From JAICNR01 sp035699465 (GTDB lineage: Bacteria > Gemmatimonadota > Gemmatimonadetes > JACCXV01 > JAHWKZ01): a stretch of DNA of 31,943 nt. Both the position numbers and the translations under genes were made by a program. The stretch is from contig DASSPT010000058.1 in NCBI GenBank assembly GCA_035699465.1, positions 1 through 31,943 on the forward strand, written 5' to 3'. The notes under the pieces were generated by a model. The model did not search any database, was not told the DNA's origin, and saw nothing but the letters and a program-made list of their open reading frames with translations. Positions within the stretch are counted from its first letter, which is position 1. Each line of letters starts with the position of its first letter. Shown here piece by piece: positions 8,165 to 16,937 of this stretch.

Positions 8165-9397
8165 TCAGGACGACGTTGGGTGGTCAAGATACTGGAGCCG
8201 GCTCCACAGCGCCCGCTCGCCCGCGGTCGGCGACTGGCCGCGCCGGCGCATCGCCGCCTCGGCCGTCGAGAGGAAGGCGTCGAGCCGGACGCGTACCCGT
8301 TCCTTGCCGTCGTCCCACGAGAAGTCGGGAAGCCATGCCGGGGACACTCCGACGCCGAAGAGATGGCTACCGGCGCCGATCCTCGCGCCCGTCGTCAAGC
8401 GCGCTCCGATCCCCGTCTTCACATGGTCGCCGAGGAACGCCCCGACCTTGAGGAGCCCGGTGTCGACGCGCCCTTCGGGCCCGCTGACGCGTACGGGGCC
8501 GTAGGTGTTCTTGAGGTCGCTGGTCACCGTCGAGGCCCCCAGGTTTCCCCACTCGCCGACGAACGAATGGCCCACGAACCCGTCGTGGGCCTTGTTGCAG
8601 AAGCCCTGGAAGACCGTCTGCTCGACCTCGCCCCGCACCTTGCAGAGCTGCCCGATCGAAGTGCCGTGCCCCACCTCGCCACCGAGGACGATGCTGTCCC
8701 GCCCGACGTAGATCGGGCCCCGCAGGATCGCATGCGGCTCGACCCTGGCGCCGCGGTCGAGGACGATGGGGCCCTCGCGCGCGTCGAGCACGACGAACGG
8801 GCCGATCGCCACCTCCGCGCCGACCTCGAGGTCGTCCCCGAGGAGCACGAAGGGGTCGACGCCGGAGAAGGTGTCGACGCCCTCGAAGTCCTCGGCGTCG
8901 TACGCGATCAGCTCGGGGTTGGCGGCCATCGTTTCCCAGATCGAATCGCAGAGCGCGCCGCCGGCCTCGACGTGCGGCAGCCCCAGATCGATCATCGCGT
9001 CGTAACTGGAGCCCCCCCAGCGGGGCCCTCCGATCCGCTCGGCGATGTCTCTCGCGCGGACCTCGTCCAGCCGCCAGGCGACGGGCTCGCCGCCCGAACG
9101 GTACTCGGCCGGCTCGTCGCCGAAGGACCAGCCTCGCGGCGGGACCCAGGTGGCGAGAGCCACGCGCCAGCCGGATCCCGCGCGGGGCGGGTCGTTGACC
9201 GGCGGCGGATCCCCGGAACGGAACGCGCAGCCGGCCACGTCCTCGTCGCAGAGGAGCGCGGCCAGCGGACCGTGCCGGTCGCTCCAGCGCGCGCGAAACG
9301 TGCGCGTGCCGGCCAGGAGATCGGCGGCCGGACGGGTCGCCGCCAGTGGCCAGAAGGGCTCCCGCGGCGGGTCGACGAGAAGGAGGGGAACGCTCAA
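8165..9397 (-). CDS. GlmU-like protein with left-handed beta-helix acyltransferase domain
   Basis: The C-terminal half is a left-handed beta-helix of hexapeptide repeats (IGPFVVLDAREGPIVLDRGARVEPHAILRGPIYVG and onward) ending in NTYGPVRVSGPEGRVDTGLLKVGAFLGDH, the layout of the GlmU-like sugar-nucleotidyltransferase/acetyltransferase family found in Bacteroidota and Gemmatimonadota. The N-terminal half is related to the family's nucleotidyltransferase domain, but I see no classic pyrophosphorylase signature, so activity on UDP-sugars is inferred. The start is TTG 9397, which overlaps the upstream stop as TTGA and gives 410 residues beginning SVPLLLVDPP; the longer upstream frame is shadow within the SPOR gene. 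Confidence 0.8.
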   Translation of the reverse strand: MSVPLLLVDPPREPFWPLAATRPAADLLAGTRTFRARWSDRHGPLAALLCDEDVAGCAFRSGDPPPVNDPPRAGSGWRVALATWVPPRGWSFGDEPAEYRSGGEPVAWRLDEVRARDIAERIGGPRWGGSSYDAMIDLGLPHVEAGGALCDSIWETMAANPELIAYDAEDFEGVDTFSGVDPFVLLGDDLEVGAEVAIGPFVVLDAREGPIVLDRGARVEPHAILRGPIYVGRDSIVLGGEVGHGTSIGQLCKVRGEVEQTVFQGFCNKAHDGFVGHSFVGEWGNLGASTVTSDLKNTYGPVRVSGPEGRVDTGLLKVGAFLGDHVKTGIGARLTTGARIGAGSHLFGVGVSPAWLPDFSWDDGKERVRVRLDAFLSTAEAAMRRRGQSPTAGERALWSRLQYLDHPTSS

Positions 9398-9981
9398 GGC
9401 AGCGTGCGGATCGTCGTTCGGACCGCCCACGCGTCGGGCCAGCCGAGCCCCGTCAGACGCTGGCGCACCGTTTCCGCTCCGGCGCGGTCGGTAAAGTCGC
9501 CGACCCGCACCTTGAACCAGGGGTCGTCCCGCTCGACGTACACGGGAGCCAGGCCGCCGAGCGCGTCCTGGACCCGCGTCGCGGTGGCGGACGCCTCGGC
9601 CTGGGATCGCGAGGCGTAGACTTGAACGCGCCACCCCGTGGCGAGGGCTTCCCCCTGGGGTTCTGCGACAGTCGGCGGGGCGGTCTCGAGCTCGGCCGCG
9701 GGACGGACCTCACCGGTGACGACGGTCTCGCGCTCGACCCGCATCGTGTCGGGAACGGGACCGTCCAGCGTGTCCGCGGTCAACGTGCCGTCGGGCATCA
9801 CGCGACCGACCACGGTGGCGCCCGAGTCGGACGCTCCGCCGTCGCTGCGGGCCGCGGCGCTCGCGTCCTCTCCGGAGCGGCTCGTGGAGTCGACCGTGCC
9901 GGGCGGGACCTCCTCGCGGTAGCGCGCGGGCATGCAGGCGGCCGTCAGAAGCGCCGCGATCCCCAACAGCCGAACGCTCAT
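9394..9981 (-). CDS. SPOR-domain lipoprotein
   Basis: A 195-residue protein with a lipobox (LLTAAC, about residues 11-16), a low-complexity linker rich in Ser, Thr, Asp and Gly, and a C-terminal SPOR domain (WRVQVYASRSQAEASATATRVQ and WFKVRVGDFTDRAGAETVRQRL, about residues 117-185). SPOR domains bind denuded septal peptidoglycan, so a role in cell-wall remodelling or division is expected. ATG 9981 forms an ATGA overlap with the guanylyltransferase stop. Confidence 0.88.
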   Translation of the reverse strand: MSVRLLGIAALLTAACMPARYREEVPPGTVDSTSRSGEDASAAARSDGGASDSGATVVGRVMPDGTLTADTLDGPVPDTMRVERETVVTGEVRPAAELETAPPTVAEPQGEALATGWRVQVYASRSQAEASATATRVQDALGGLAPVYVERDDPWFKVRVGDFTDRAGAETVRQRLTGLGWPDAWAVRTTIRTLP

Positions 9982-11051
9982 CGGCGGGCGCGTGCGTCGG
10001 AGAGCGACTGTACGAAGGGCTTGAGGTCTTCCAGACGATCGCGGGGGACGACCAGCGTCTCCTCGCCGCTCCGGACGATGACGCAGTCCTCGATTCCGAG
10101 CGCGGAGAGCCTCCCCGTAGGGCACCACGCGATCACGTTCCGGCACTCTTCGAGCACGATGTCGCCGACCCTGACGTTCCCATCGGCGTCCGGCTCGAGC
10201 CAGCGCGCGAGCGCCTCCCAGGATCCGACGTCGTCCCACTCCCAGCCGCGGGCCGGCATCACGACCGCACGCGAGGTCTGCTGCATGATCCCGTAGTCGA
10301 TCGAGGTCGATTCGACCGCGGCGTAGTAGCCCTGGAGCGCGGCGGAGGGTTCGTCGCGCCAGGCCGTGACCGCCGAATCGATCGTCCGGCGCATGAGCGG
10401 CAAATGCTCGGCATACTCCTCGAGGAAGACCTTCGACCGCCCGCAGAAGAGCCCGCTGTTCCAGGTATGGAGGCCGTCCTGCACGAGCGCCCTCGCGGTC
10501 GGTTCGTCGGGCTTCTCCTCGAACGACGCGACCTCGAACGCTTCGATGCTCCGCGTCCGAACGGGATCCCCGCGCCGCACGTAGCCATAGCCTGTCTCGG
10601 GGCGGTCCGGGACGACGCCGAAGAGCACGATGACGGGCTCCTCGGCGGCCAGCTGGAGCCCATCCTCGACGGTGGCGCGGAACGCCTTCGGGTCGCCGAT
10701 CGCATGGTCGGCGGGCAGCACGAGGAGGACCGCATCGGGATCGCGCGCCGCCAGGAGGCCCGCCGCCAGGCCGATCGCCGCCGCCGTGTTCTTCGGCTCC
10801 GGCTCTCCGATCAGCTGCTCGCGGGGCAACTCGGGGAGCTCGGCCCCGACGCGGTCGGCGATCGCCGCCCCCGTCAGGACGAGCCAGCGCTCCGGCGGAA
10901 TGAGACCTTCCAGCCGGTCCGCCGTCTCGCGCACCATCGTGCGGTCGGAGATGAGGGGTAATAGCTGCTTGGGTCGATCGGGCGTCGAGGCGGGCCAGAA
11001 CCGCTCTCCCACGCCGCCCGCGAGGATGACCGCGTGGTTCACGCGCGCCAA
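9978..11051 (-). CDS. manC: Mannose-1-phosphate guanylyltransferase
   Basis: Makes GDP-mannose from mannose-1-phosphate and GTP. The signature ILAGGVGERFWPAS...PKQLLPL is at the N-terminus, EPEPKNTAAAIGLAA, LPADHAI, and FEEKPDEPTA follow, with the GWEWDDVGSW segment near the end. The length of 357 residues fits the short, single-domain type without the isomerase domain. The start is TTG 11051; GTG 11042 three codons later is an alternative. It lies 40 bases after recG in the same run. Confidence 0.93.
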   Translation of the reverse strand: MARVNHAVILAGGVGERFWPASTPDRPKQLLPLISDRTMVRETADRLEGLIPPERWLVLTGAAIADRVGAELPELPREQLIGEPEPKNTAAAIGLAAGLLAARDPDAVLLVLPADHAIGDPKAFRATVEDGLQLAAEEPVIVLFGVVPDRPETGYGYVRRGDPVRTRSIEAFEVASFEEKPDEPTARALVQDGLHTWNSGLFCGRSKVFLEEYAEHLPLMRRTIDSAVTAWRDEPSAALQGYYAAVESTSIDYGIMQQTSRAVVMPARGWEWDDVGSWEALARWLEPDADGNVRVGDIVLEECRNVIAWCPTGRLSALGIEDCVIVRSGEETLVVPRDRLEDLKPFVQSLSDARARR

Positions 11052-11091
11052 CGTAGCCCGCGCGCGGCGAGCCGGTCAAGCGATGTCCCGG

Positions 11092-13164
11092 CTAGCCCTG
11101 TCGCGCGAGGTCCGCGTCCTTCGCGGCCAGCCGCTCGAGCCAGCGGCGGATCGGAGCGTGCTCGGGCCACTCGAGAGCCGGGTCGGCGTCGACGAGATCG
11201 AAGGCGGCGTCGCGGGCCGCGGCGAGCAGATCGACGTCGCGCTCGACATCGGCGATCCGGAAATCGGGCGCGCCGTGCTGGCGGGTGCCGAACACGTCCC
11301 CCTGGCCGCGTAGTCGGAAGTCCTCCTCGGCGATCACGAACCCGTCGTGCGTCGCGGCCAGGACCCGCGCCCGCTCGCGGGCATGGGCGCCGGCGCCGTC
11401 GGAGATCACCAGGAAGCAGTACGCCGACTTCTCCCCCCGTCCGACGCGGCCGCGGAGCTGGTGTAGCTGCGACAAGCCGAACCGCTCGGCGTGCTCGACG
11501 ACCATGAAGGTCGCGTTCGCCACGTCCACGCCGACCTCGATGACCGTGGTCGCCACCAGCACGTCGATCTCGCCGGCCGCGAACGCGCGCATGATGCGAT
11601 CCTTGTCGTCGGGCGCCACGCGGCCGTGGAGGAGCGCGACGCGGGCCCTGGGAAACCTCGCGGCCAGCGCCTCGTAGCCCGAGGTCGCGTCCTTGAGATC
11701 GATCGCCTCGGACTCCTCAATCAGGGGATACACGACGTACCCCTGCTCCCCGGCCGCCAGCCGCTCGGCGAGGAACGCGTACAGCCGCTCCCGCTGCCGC
11801 TCGCCCACGACGCGTGTCGCGACGGGCTTCCTCCCCGGCGGCATCTCGTCGATCCGCGACACGTCGAGGTCGCCGTAGAACGTGAGCGCGAGCGATCGCG
11901 GGATGGGGGTCGCGGTCATGACGAGGACGTCGGGCACCGCGCCCTTCCGTGTGAGCGCGAGGCGCTGCGCGACGCCGAAGCGGTGCTGCTCGTCGATGAT
12001 CGCCAGCCCCAGCTTCCGGAACTCGACTCCCTCCTGAATCAGCGCGTGGGTCCCGATCGCGATGTCGATCGCGCCTTCCGCGAGACCAGCGGCGATACGC
12101 GCGCGCGTCCTCCCGCCCACGCTCCCCGTCAGGAGAACGGCCTCGACCGGCGCGTCGCCGAGGAGCCGCCCGATGGTCCGCGCGTGCTGCTCGGCCAGGA
12201 TCTCGGTCGGCGCCATCAGCGCGCCCTGGTACCCGCTCTCGATCGCCCGGAGGAGCGCCAGGAGGGCCACGACCGTCTTCCCCGAGCCGACGTCGCCCTG
12301 GAGGAGCCGGTTCATGGGCCGGGTCGCGCGCATGTCGCGATAGATCTCCGACAGCGTCCGCCGCTGGGCGCGCGTCAGCGTGAAGGGAAGCGCCTTGCCG
12401 ACGCGGGGCACTATCTCCCCCTCCGTAGCCATCGCGATCCCGCTCTCCGGTCGCCGGCGCTCGACCGCCTTGAGCGCCAGCCTGAGCTCCCACCAGAAGA
12501 GCTCCTCCCACGCGAATCGCCGGCGCGCGCGGTCGCGGGCGATGGGGCTTTCCGGCCAGTGTAGGTCGGTGAGCGCGGTGTCCAGCGGAGGGAGGCCGTG
12601 CTGCTCGCGGAGTTCCACGGGCAGCGGATCAGCGACGGGTCCCAGGCGGTCGAGCGCGGCGCGGGTCCAGGATCGGAGCGCCTTCTGCGTGACGTTCTCG
12701 GTCAGCGGATAGATCGGAAGCATCGTGGCGGACCCGCCGTCGCCGTCGTCCTGCGTGACGTCGAACTCGGATGGCGAGAGTTGGAGCCGCCCCTGAAAGC
12801 GGGTCACTGCCCCGATCGCGCGCAGCCGGTCGCCGCGCGCGATCTTCCCCACCACCCACGGCTGGTTGAACCAGACGAGCGCCACGCCGCCGGTCTCGTC
12901 CTCGAGGAGCGCCGAGACCATGCTCTTGCGGCCGCGGAGCCTCCGCTCGCCGATCGTCCGCACTGTGCCCACGACCGTCGCCGTCTCGCCGGCCTTGAGA
13001 CCGCCGATCGGCGTCACGTGGCGCGCGTCGAAGTAGTCGCGCGGATAATGGAGGAGGAGGTCGCCGACGGTACGGATCCCGAGCCGCGCCAGATCCTCCA
13101 CACGGCGCGGTCCGACACCCGGCAGGAACCGGACCTCGGCGTCGAGCCCGAGCGCGCCGCTCAG
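11092..13164 (-). CDS. recG: ATP-dependent DNA helicase RecG
   Basis: Remodels stalled replication forks and Holliday junctions. The order is: helix-hairpin start (FLPGVGPRRVEDLARLGI), OB-fold wedge domain, helicase domain with Walker A GDVGSGKTVVA, DEQHRFG (DEAH-like box), TATPIPR, then helicase C-terminal motifs (VVATTVIEVGVDV, QLRGRVGRG). The expected N-terminus falls right after the ftsY stop, and no ATG, GTG or TTG exists there. A CTG at 13164 overlaps the stop as CTGA and gives 690 residues, the normal RecG length, so CTG is the best start. Confidence 0.94.
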   Translation of the reverse strand: MSGALGLDAEVRFLPGVGPRRVEDLARLGIRTVGDLLLHYPRDYFDARHVTPIGGLKAGETATVVGTVRTIGERRLRGRKSMVSALLEDETGGVALVWFNQPWVVGKIARGDRLRAIGAVTRFQGRLQLSPSEFDVTQDDGDGGSATMLPIYPLTENVTQKALRSWTRAALDRLGPVADPLPVELREQHGLPPLDTALTDLHWPESPIARDRARRRFAWEELFWWELRLALKAVERRRPESGIAMATEGEIVPRVGKALPFTLTRAQRRTLSEIYRDMRATRPMNRLLQGDVGSGKTVVALLALLRAIESGYQGALMAPTEILAEQHARTIGRLLGDAPVEAVLLTGSVGGRTRARIAAGLAEGAIDIAIGTHALIQEGVEFRKLGLAIIDEQHRFGVAQRLALTRKGAVPDVLVMTATPIPRSLALTFYGDLDVSRIDEMPPGRKPVATRVVGERQRERLYAFLAERLAAGEQGYVVYPLIEESEAIDLKDATSGYEALAARFPRARVALLHGRVAPDDKDRIMRAFAAGEIDVLVATTVIEVGVDVANATFMVVEHAERFGLSQLHQLRGRVGRGEKSAYCFLVISDGAGAHARERARVLAATHDGFVIAEEDFRLRGQGDVFGTRQHGAPDFRIADVERDVDLLAAARDAAFDLVDADPALEWPEHAPIRRWLERLAAKDADLARQG

Positions 13165-14099
13165 CGGAGTAGGCCCTCCGCGAAGGCTCCCGCGTCGAAG
13201 GGCGCCAGGTCCTCGAGGCCCTCGCCGAGCCCCACGAACTTGACGGGTACGCCGAGCTCGCGCCGCACCGCGACGACGACGCCGCCGCGCGCCGTGCCGT
13301 CCAGCTTGCAGACGACGATTCCGGTGATCGGCAGCGCCGCGCCGAAGGTGCGCGCCTGGGCGATCGCGTTCTGGCCCGTGGTGGCGTCGAGTACGAGCAG
13401 GGTCTCGTGGGGCGCGCCCTCGAGCCGCTTGCCGGCCACCCTGGCGACCTTCGCCACCTCGGCCATGAGATCCGCCTGGGTGTGGAGCCGGCCCGCGGTG
13501 TCCGCGAGCACGTAGGTCGTGCCGCGGCCGATCGCCGCGTCCACGGCATCGAAGACCACCGCTGCCGGGTCCCCGCCCGCCTGGCCGGACACGACCGGCG
13601 CGCCCACGCGCGCGGCCCACGCCTTCACCTGCTCGATCGCGCCTGCGCGGAACGTGTCGGCAGCGGCGAGGAGGACCGACTCGCCGCGCTCTTGAAGCAG
13701 GTGCGCGAGGCGGGCCAGCGTGGTCGTCTTGCCGACGCCGTTGACGCCGACGAGGAGGACGACGGTGGGCGGCTCGGCCGCGCGCGCGATCTCCATGGAA
13801 GCGCCGTCGGGGTCGAGGAGCTCGACGAGCCGGGCCTTCAGGAATTCCTTGAGCTCGTTCTCGGTCCTGAGCTTTCCCTTCTTCGCCTCGGTCTCGACCG
13901 CCTCGGTCAGATGGAGTGTCGCGGGTACGCCGAAGTCGGCCGCCAGGAGCCGCTCCTCCAGAGTCTCGATGGCGGCCGTATCGACCCCCTTGACCAGGAC
14001 CGCGACGTCCATCAGCGCGACGTCCTTGATCCGCTGCCAGAGCCCGCGCTTGGGGGCGAACGCGCGGTCCTCCTCCCGCTTCTCGATCCACCGGTTCAC
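13161..14099 (-). CDS. ftsY: Signal recognition particle receptor FtsY
   Basis: The SRP receptor GTPase that docks ribosomes to the SecYEG translocon. The protein is essentially the NG domain: G1 GVNGVGKTTT, DTFRAGAIEQ, DTAGRLHTQADLM, and CKLDGTARGGVV for guanine binding. At 312 residues it lacks the long acidic A domain seen in Escherichia coli FtsY, as in many other bacteria. The start is GTG 14099; it is the first gene of the long minus-strand run and lies 33 bases from the divergent LpxH-like gene. Confidence 0.95.
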   Translation of the reverse strand: MNRWIEKREEDRAFAPKRGLWQRIKDVALMDVAVLVKGVDTAAIETLEERLLAADFGVPATLHLTEAVETEAKKGKLRTENELKEFLKARLVELLDPDGASMEIARAAEPPTVVLLVGVNGVGKTTTLARLAHLLQERGESVLLAAADTFRAGAIEQVKAWAARVGAPVVSGQAGGDPAAVVFDAVDAAIGRGTTYVLADTAGRLHTQADLMAEVAKVARVAGKRLEGAPHETLLVLDATTGQNAIAQARTFGAALPITGIVVCKLDGTARGGVVVAVRRELGVPVKFVGLGEGLEDLAPFDAGAFAEGLLR

Positions 14100-14132
14100 G
14101 CCCTTCGCTCCCGCCTGCTACCTTCGTGGTCC

Positions 14133-14957
14133 ATGTCGATCGTCACGTTCCTCTCCGACGTTCATCTCGGCGCGCACTCGCCGGGCGTCGAGGCCGCGAA
14201 GGAGCGCGACCTGATCGCGTTCCTCGATGGACTCGACGCCGGATCGACGCTCTATCTCCTCGGCGACGTGTTCGACTTCTGGTTCGACTACGCGAAGCCG
14301 CCGCGTAAGCACGGCCCCGTCCTGCGCGCTCTCCAGCGTGCGCGGGCACGCGGGATCGCCATGGCCTTCATGGGCGGAAACCACGACTACTGGGTGCGCG
14401 CCGGGCGCGGCCCGGGCTGGCTCGAGCGCGAGCTCGGCATCCAGATCCTCGATGACCCGCACCTGGCGCACCACGACGACCTCGCGCTCCTTCTCACGCA
14501 CGGGGACGCGCTGGGCGGCGCGCAAGGCGGATATCGGGCGGTGCGCACGGTGCTCCGAAACCCCGTCGCGATCTCCGCGTTCCGCCTGTTGCCGTCCGGC
14601 GCCGGCCACTGGCTGGCCGACCGCACGTCCGCGGCGAGCCGTGGCAGCCACAGTCAGGCTGCGCTCGCCCGCTACCGCGACCGCCTTCGCGCCGCGGCCG
14701 TGCGCGAGCTCGCGCGGTCCGACGTCCACGCGGTCGTCGCCGGCCACGTCCATGCGCCGGAGCGAAGCGAGCATCCGGGCGGCGTGTACCTCAATCTCGG
14801 GGACTGGACGGTCCATCGCACCTACGGCCGGCTCGCCGACGGAACGCTCTCGCTGGAGCGTTTCACTCCGAGCCCGCGGCGACGACCTCGACCCCTCCGA
14901 TCCGGCCCCCCAGAAAGCGCTGCCCGACCCTCAGGAACAGGTCCGGAAGGTCGCTGA
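14133..14957 (+). CDS. lpxH: UDP-2,3-diacylglucosamine diphosphatase (LpxH-like)
   Basis: A calcineurin-like metallophosphoesterase with the five-motif signature: SDVHLG, GDVFDFWFDY, GGNHDYW, LLTHGD and GHVHAPE. This pattern fits LpxH, which makes lipid X in lipid A synthesis, and implies an outer membrane with LPS. ATG 14133 is the first codon of the conserved core. The last 30 or so residues are Arg/Pro-rich and come from a 95-base overlap with the 3' end of murI on the other strand, so they are probably an unconserved tail. Confidence 0.88.
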   Translation: MSIVTFLSDVHLGAHSPGVEAAKERDLIAFLDGLDAGSTLYLLGDVFDFWFDYAKPPRKHGPVLRALQRARARGIAMAFMGGNHDYWVRAGRGPGWLERELGIQILDDPHLAHHDDLALLLTHGDALGGAQGGYRAVRTVLRNPVAISAFRLLPSGAGHWLADRTSAASRGSHSQAALARYRDRLRAAAVRELARSDVHAVVAGHVHAPERSEHPGGVYLNLGDWTVHRTYGRLADGTLSLERFTPSPRRRPRPLRSGPPESAARPSGTGPEGR

Positions 14958-15705
14958 CCAGGAACCGGTGGGTGGGCTCGTTTCCGTTCGCCGCGAGCTC
15001 CCGCTCCGCGAGCAGCATGGCGACTTCGCGCGCGGTCTCCTCCGCAGAATCGATCAGCGTCACCCCGGGACCTATGACCTCGGCGATCACGGGGGCGAGC
15101 AGCGGGTAGTGGGTGCAGCCCAGGATCAGCGTGTCGATCCCGTCGTCCCTGAAGGGCGCCAGGTACTCTTCCGCGATCTGCCGCGCGACCGGGTGGTCCG
15201 TCCACCCCTCCTCCGCCAGCGGGACGAACAGCGGGCACGGCCGCGAGACGACCTCGAGATCGGAGTCCAGCGCGAGCAGGTGGTCGCGGTACGCTCCGCT
15301 CTCGATCGTCCCATACGTTCCGATCACCCCGATCCGACCGGTCTTCGTGCGCGCGACCGCGGCCCGGGCGCCCGGCCCGACCACGCCGACGATCGGCAGC
15401 TCGAACTCCGCGCGCAGGGCCGGCAGCGCGCGGGCGGTTGCCGTGTTGCACGCCACGACGACGGCCTTCACGTCGTAGGAGGTGAGGAGCCGCACGTTTT
15501 CGATCGAGAACCGCGTGACCGTCTCGCGCGACTTGGGACCATACGGCACGCGCGCGGTATCGCCGAAGTAGATCAGCGACTCGCGCGGCAGCCGCTCCAT
15601 GAGCGCGTGCATGACCGTGAGGCCGCCGATGCCGGAGTCGAACACACCGATCGGCCGCTTCGCGCCGGCCGGCTTCGCGGGGCGAGTCGGCCGCTCGGGC
15701 GTCAT
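14863..15705 (-). CDS. murI: Glutamate racemase
   Basis: Makes D-glutamate for peptidoglycan. The conserved first half has GVFDSGIGGLTV and FGDTARVPYG, the first catalytic cysteine in VVACNTATA, and the second in LILGCTHYPLL; both cysteines are present. ATG 15705 overlaps the upstream stop as ATGA and gives 280 residues, the normal size. It ends in a convergent overlap with the LpxH-like gene. Confidence 0.96.
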   Translation of the reverse strand: MTPERPTRPAKPAGAKRPIGVFDSGIGGLTVMHALMERLPRESLIYFGDTARVPYGPKSRETVTRFSIENVRLLTSYDVKAVVVACNTATARALPALRAEFELPIVGVVGPGARAAVARTKTGRIGVIGTYGTIESGAYRDHLLALDSDLEVVSRPCPLFVPLAEEGWTDHPVARQIAEEYLAPFRDDGIDTLILGCTHYPLLAPVIAEVIGPGVTLIDSAEETAREVAMLLAERELAANGNEPTHRFLVSDLPDLFLRVGQRFLGGRIGGVEVVAAGSE

Positions 15706-16400
15706 GGGTCGCTCCCGAGGGGCATGCGGACCTGGGCGCGGACGCGACCCGAGAGATCGGCATCCACGCTCAGCGGGTCGAGCTGCGCGGCGACGTAGGC
15801 GTCCACGGCGCTGAAGATGACCGAGAGCGCGGCATAGGCGTAGAAGTCCTCGCGGCGGCCCGCCACCTCGTCCAGATCCGCACGAATCGTCCGCGCCTCG
15901 AGCGTCTGCCCGAAGGCCTCCTCGGCGAGGACGGGGTCTTCCGGGAGATCGGGGGGCGGATCGGCGAAGAACGCCTCGCGCGCGGCCTGGAGGTCGTCCT
16001 GCAGATCCAGCGCGTCGAGCTGCTGGCTGTAGCCGAAGTACGCGAAGCCCACCTCGGCGAGCGCGAACCCGATCCCCCGGAGGGGGTGCCCGGTATACCA
16101 CTGTCCCCAGCCCGGCAGCAGGAACGAGCGGATCGCGGCGTTCCTGGGATTTCGCGGCAGGCGGTCCTCGCTCGGCACGGCGGCGAGGATCTCCTCGGCG
16201 GGGCCGCCGCGGAAGCGCGGGGCCAGCACCGGAACGGTGTCGGCGGGAGCGAGGCCGAACTGGAGCGTGTCGAGGGGTATCGGCTCGGAGGGCCGGATCT
16301 CCTGCGCCGCGGCTGCCCCGGCGATCGTCAGCGCCGCGGCCTCGAGGAGAGCGATCGCCAGGAGCCGGCGCCGGGCGGCCGCTCCCGGCACGCGGATCAA
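15702..16400 (-). CDS. DUF5683-type membrane protein
   Basis: A secreted or membrane-anchored protein with an N-terminal signal sequence (hydrophobic LLAIALLEAAALTIAGAAAAQ) and the SFLLPGWGQWYTGHPLRGIGFA segment typical of DUF5683 proteins, then a second hydrophobic stretch (YAYAALSVIFSAVDAYVAAQ) near the C-terminus. The start is TTG 16400, overlapping the upstream stop as TTGA and giving 232 residues. The family has no firm function; its place next to murI hints at the envelope. Confidence 0.75.
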   Translation of the reverse strand: MIRVPGAAARRRLLAIALLEAAALTIAGAAAAQEIRPSEPIPLDTLQFGLAPADTVPVLAPRFRGGPAEEILAAVPSEDRLPRNPRNAAIRSFLLPGWGQWYTGHPLRGIGFALAEVGFAYFGYSQQLDALDLQDDLQAAREAFFADPPPDLPEDPVLAEEAFGQTLEARTIRADLDEVAGRREDFYAYAALSVIFSAVDAYVAAQLDPLSVDADLSGRVRAQVRMPLGSDP

Positions 16401-16912
16401 GTCTTCGGCCCCGAGATCATGTATTCGAAGTCCGTCTCGAGCGTGCCGCCCTGGATCACGCAGCTCAGGGAGATCGTCCGGCTGGCGATGATGCCCGCGG
16501 CCCCGGCACTGCCGGTGAACGTGGGATCTCCGCCGACGATCGCGCATCCCGCCTGCTCGAGCAGCTCTTCGAGGTTCGTGATCGTGATCGTGAACGTGAT
16601 GGCTCCGGTGCTCGTGACCGTCCCGCTGACCGCTCCGGTGCCGGCGATCCCCTGGCATTCCTCGGTCGCCGTGATCGTGATCGTTCCAGTGAAGGACGTC
16701 CCCGTCTGGCTCGTGATGTCGAGATCGCCGGGACAGGTGATGGGGGGGAGGCCCGTGAGCGTGCCGGTGTGGTTGATCGCATAGTGGCCGACCACGTTCG
16801 CGGCGGGCGGCCCCAGCGGGTCGCCGCCTCCCCCGCCTCCACCGCACGCCGCGAGCGCGAGGGCCGCGACGGTGTGGATCTGTCTTCTCCGGAGCGTGTT
16901 GCCTGCGCGCAT
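16397..16912 (-). CDS. Hypothetical lipoprotein with poly-glycine after the lipobox
   Basis: A 171-residue lipoprotein: signal peptide with lipobox LALAAC (about residues 18-23), then seven glycines as a flexible tether, then a Thr/Gly-rich beta-domain with alternating strand pattern (TGTITITATEE, AITFTITITNLEE) and several cysteines that could form disulfides. No family was recognised. The start ATG 16912 is only 25 bases from the divergent hydrolase gene. Confidence 0.75.
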   Translation of the reverse strand: MRAGNTLRRRQIHTVAALALAACGGGGGGGDPLGPPAANVVGHYAINHTGTLTGLPPITCPGDLDITSQTGTSFTGTITITATEECQGIAGTGAVSGTVTSTGAITFTITITNLEELLEQAGCAIVGGDPTFTGSAGAAGIIASRTISLSCVIQGGTLETDFEYMISGPKT

Positions 16913-16937
16913 GGGCGGGAATCTATCTTGGTTCGCG

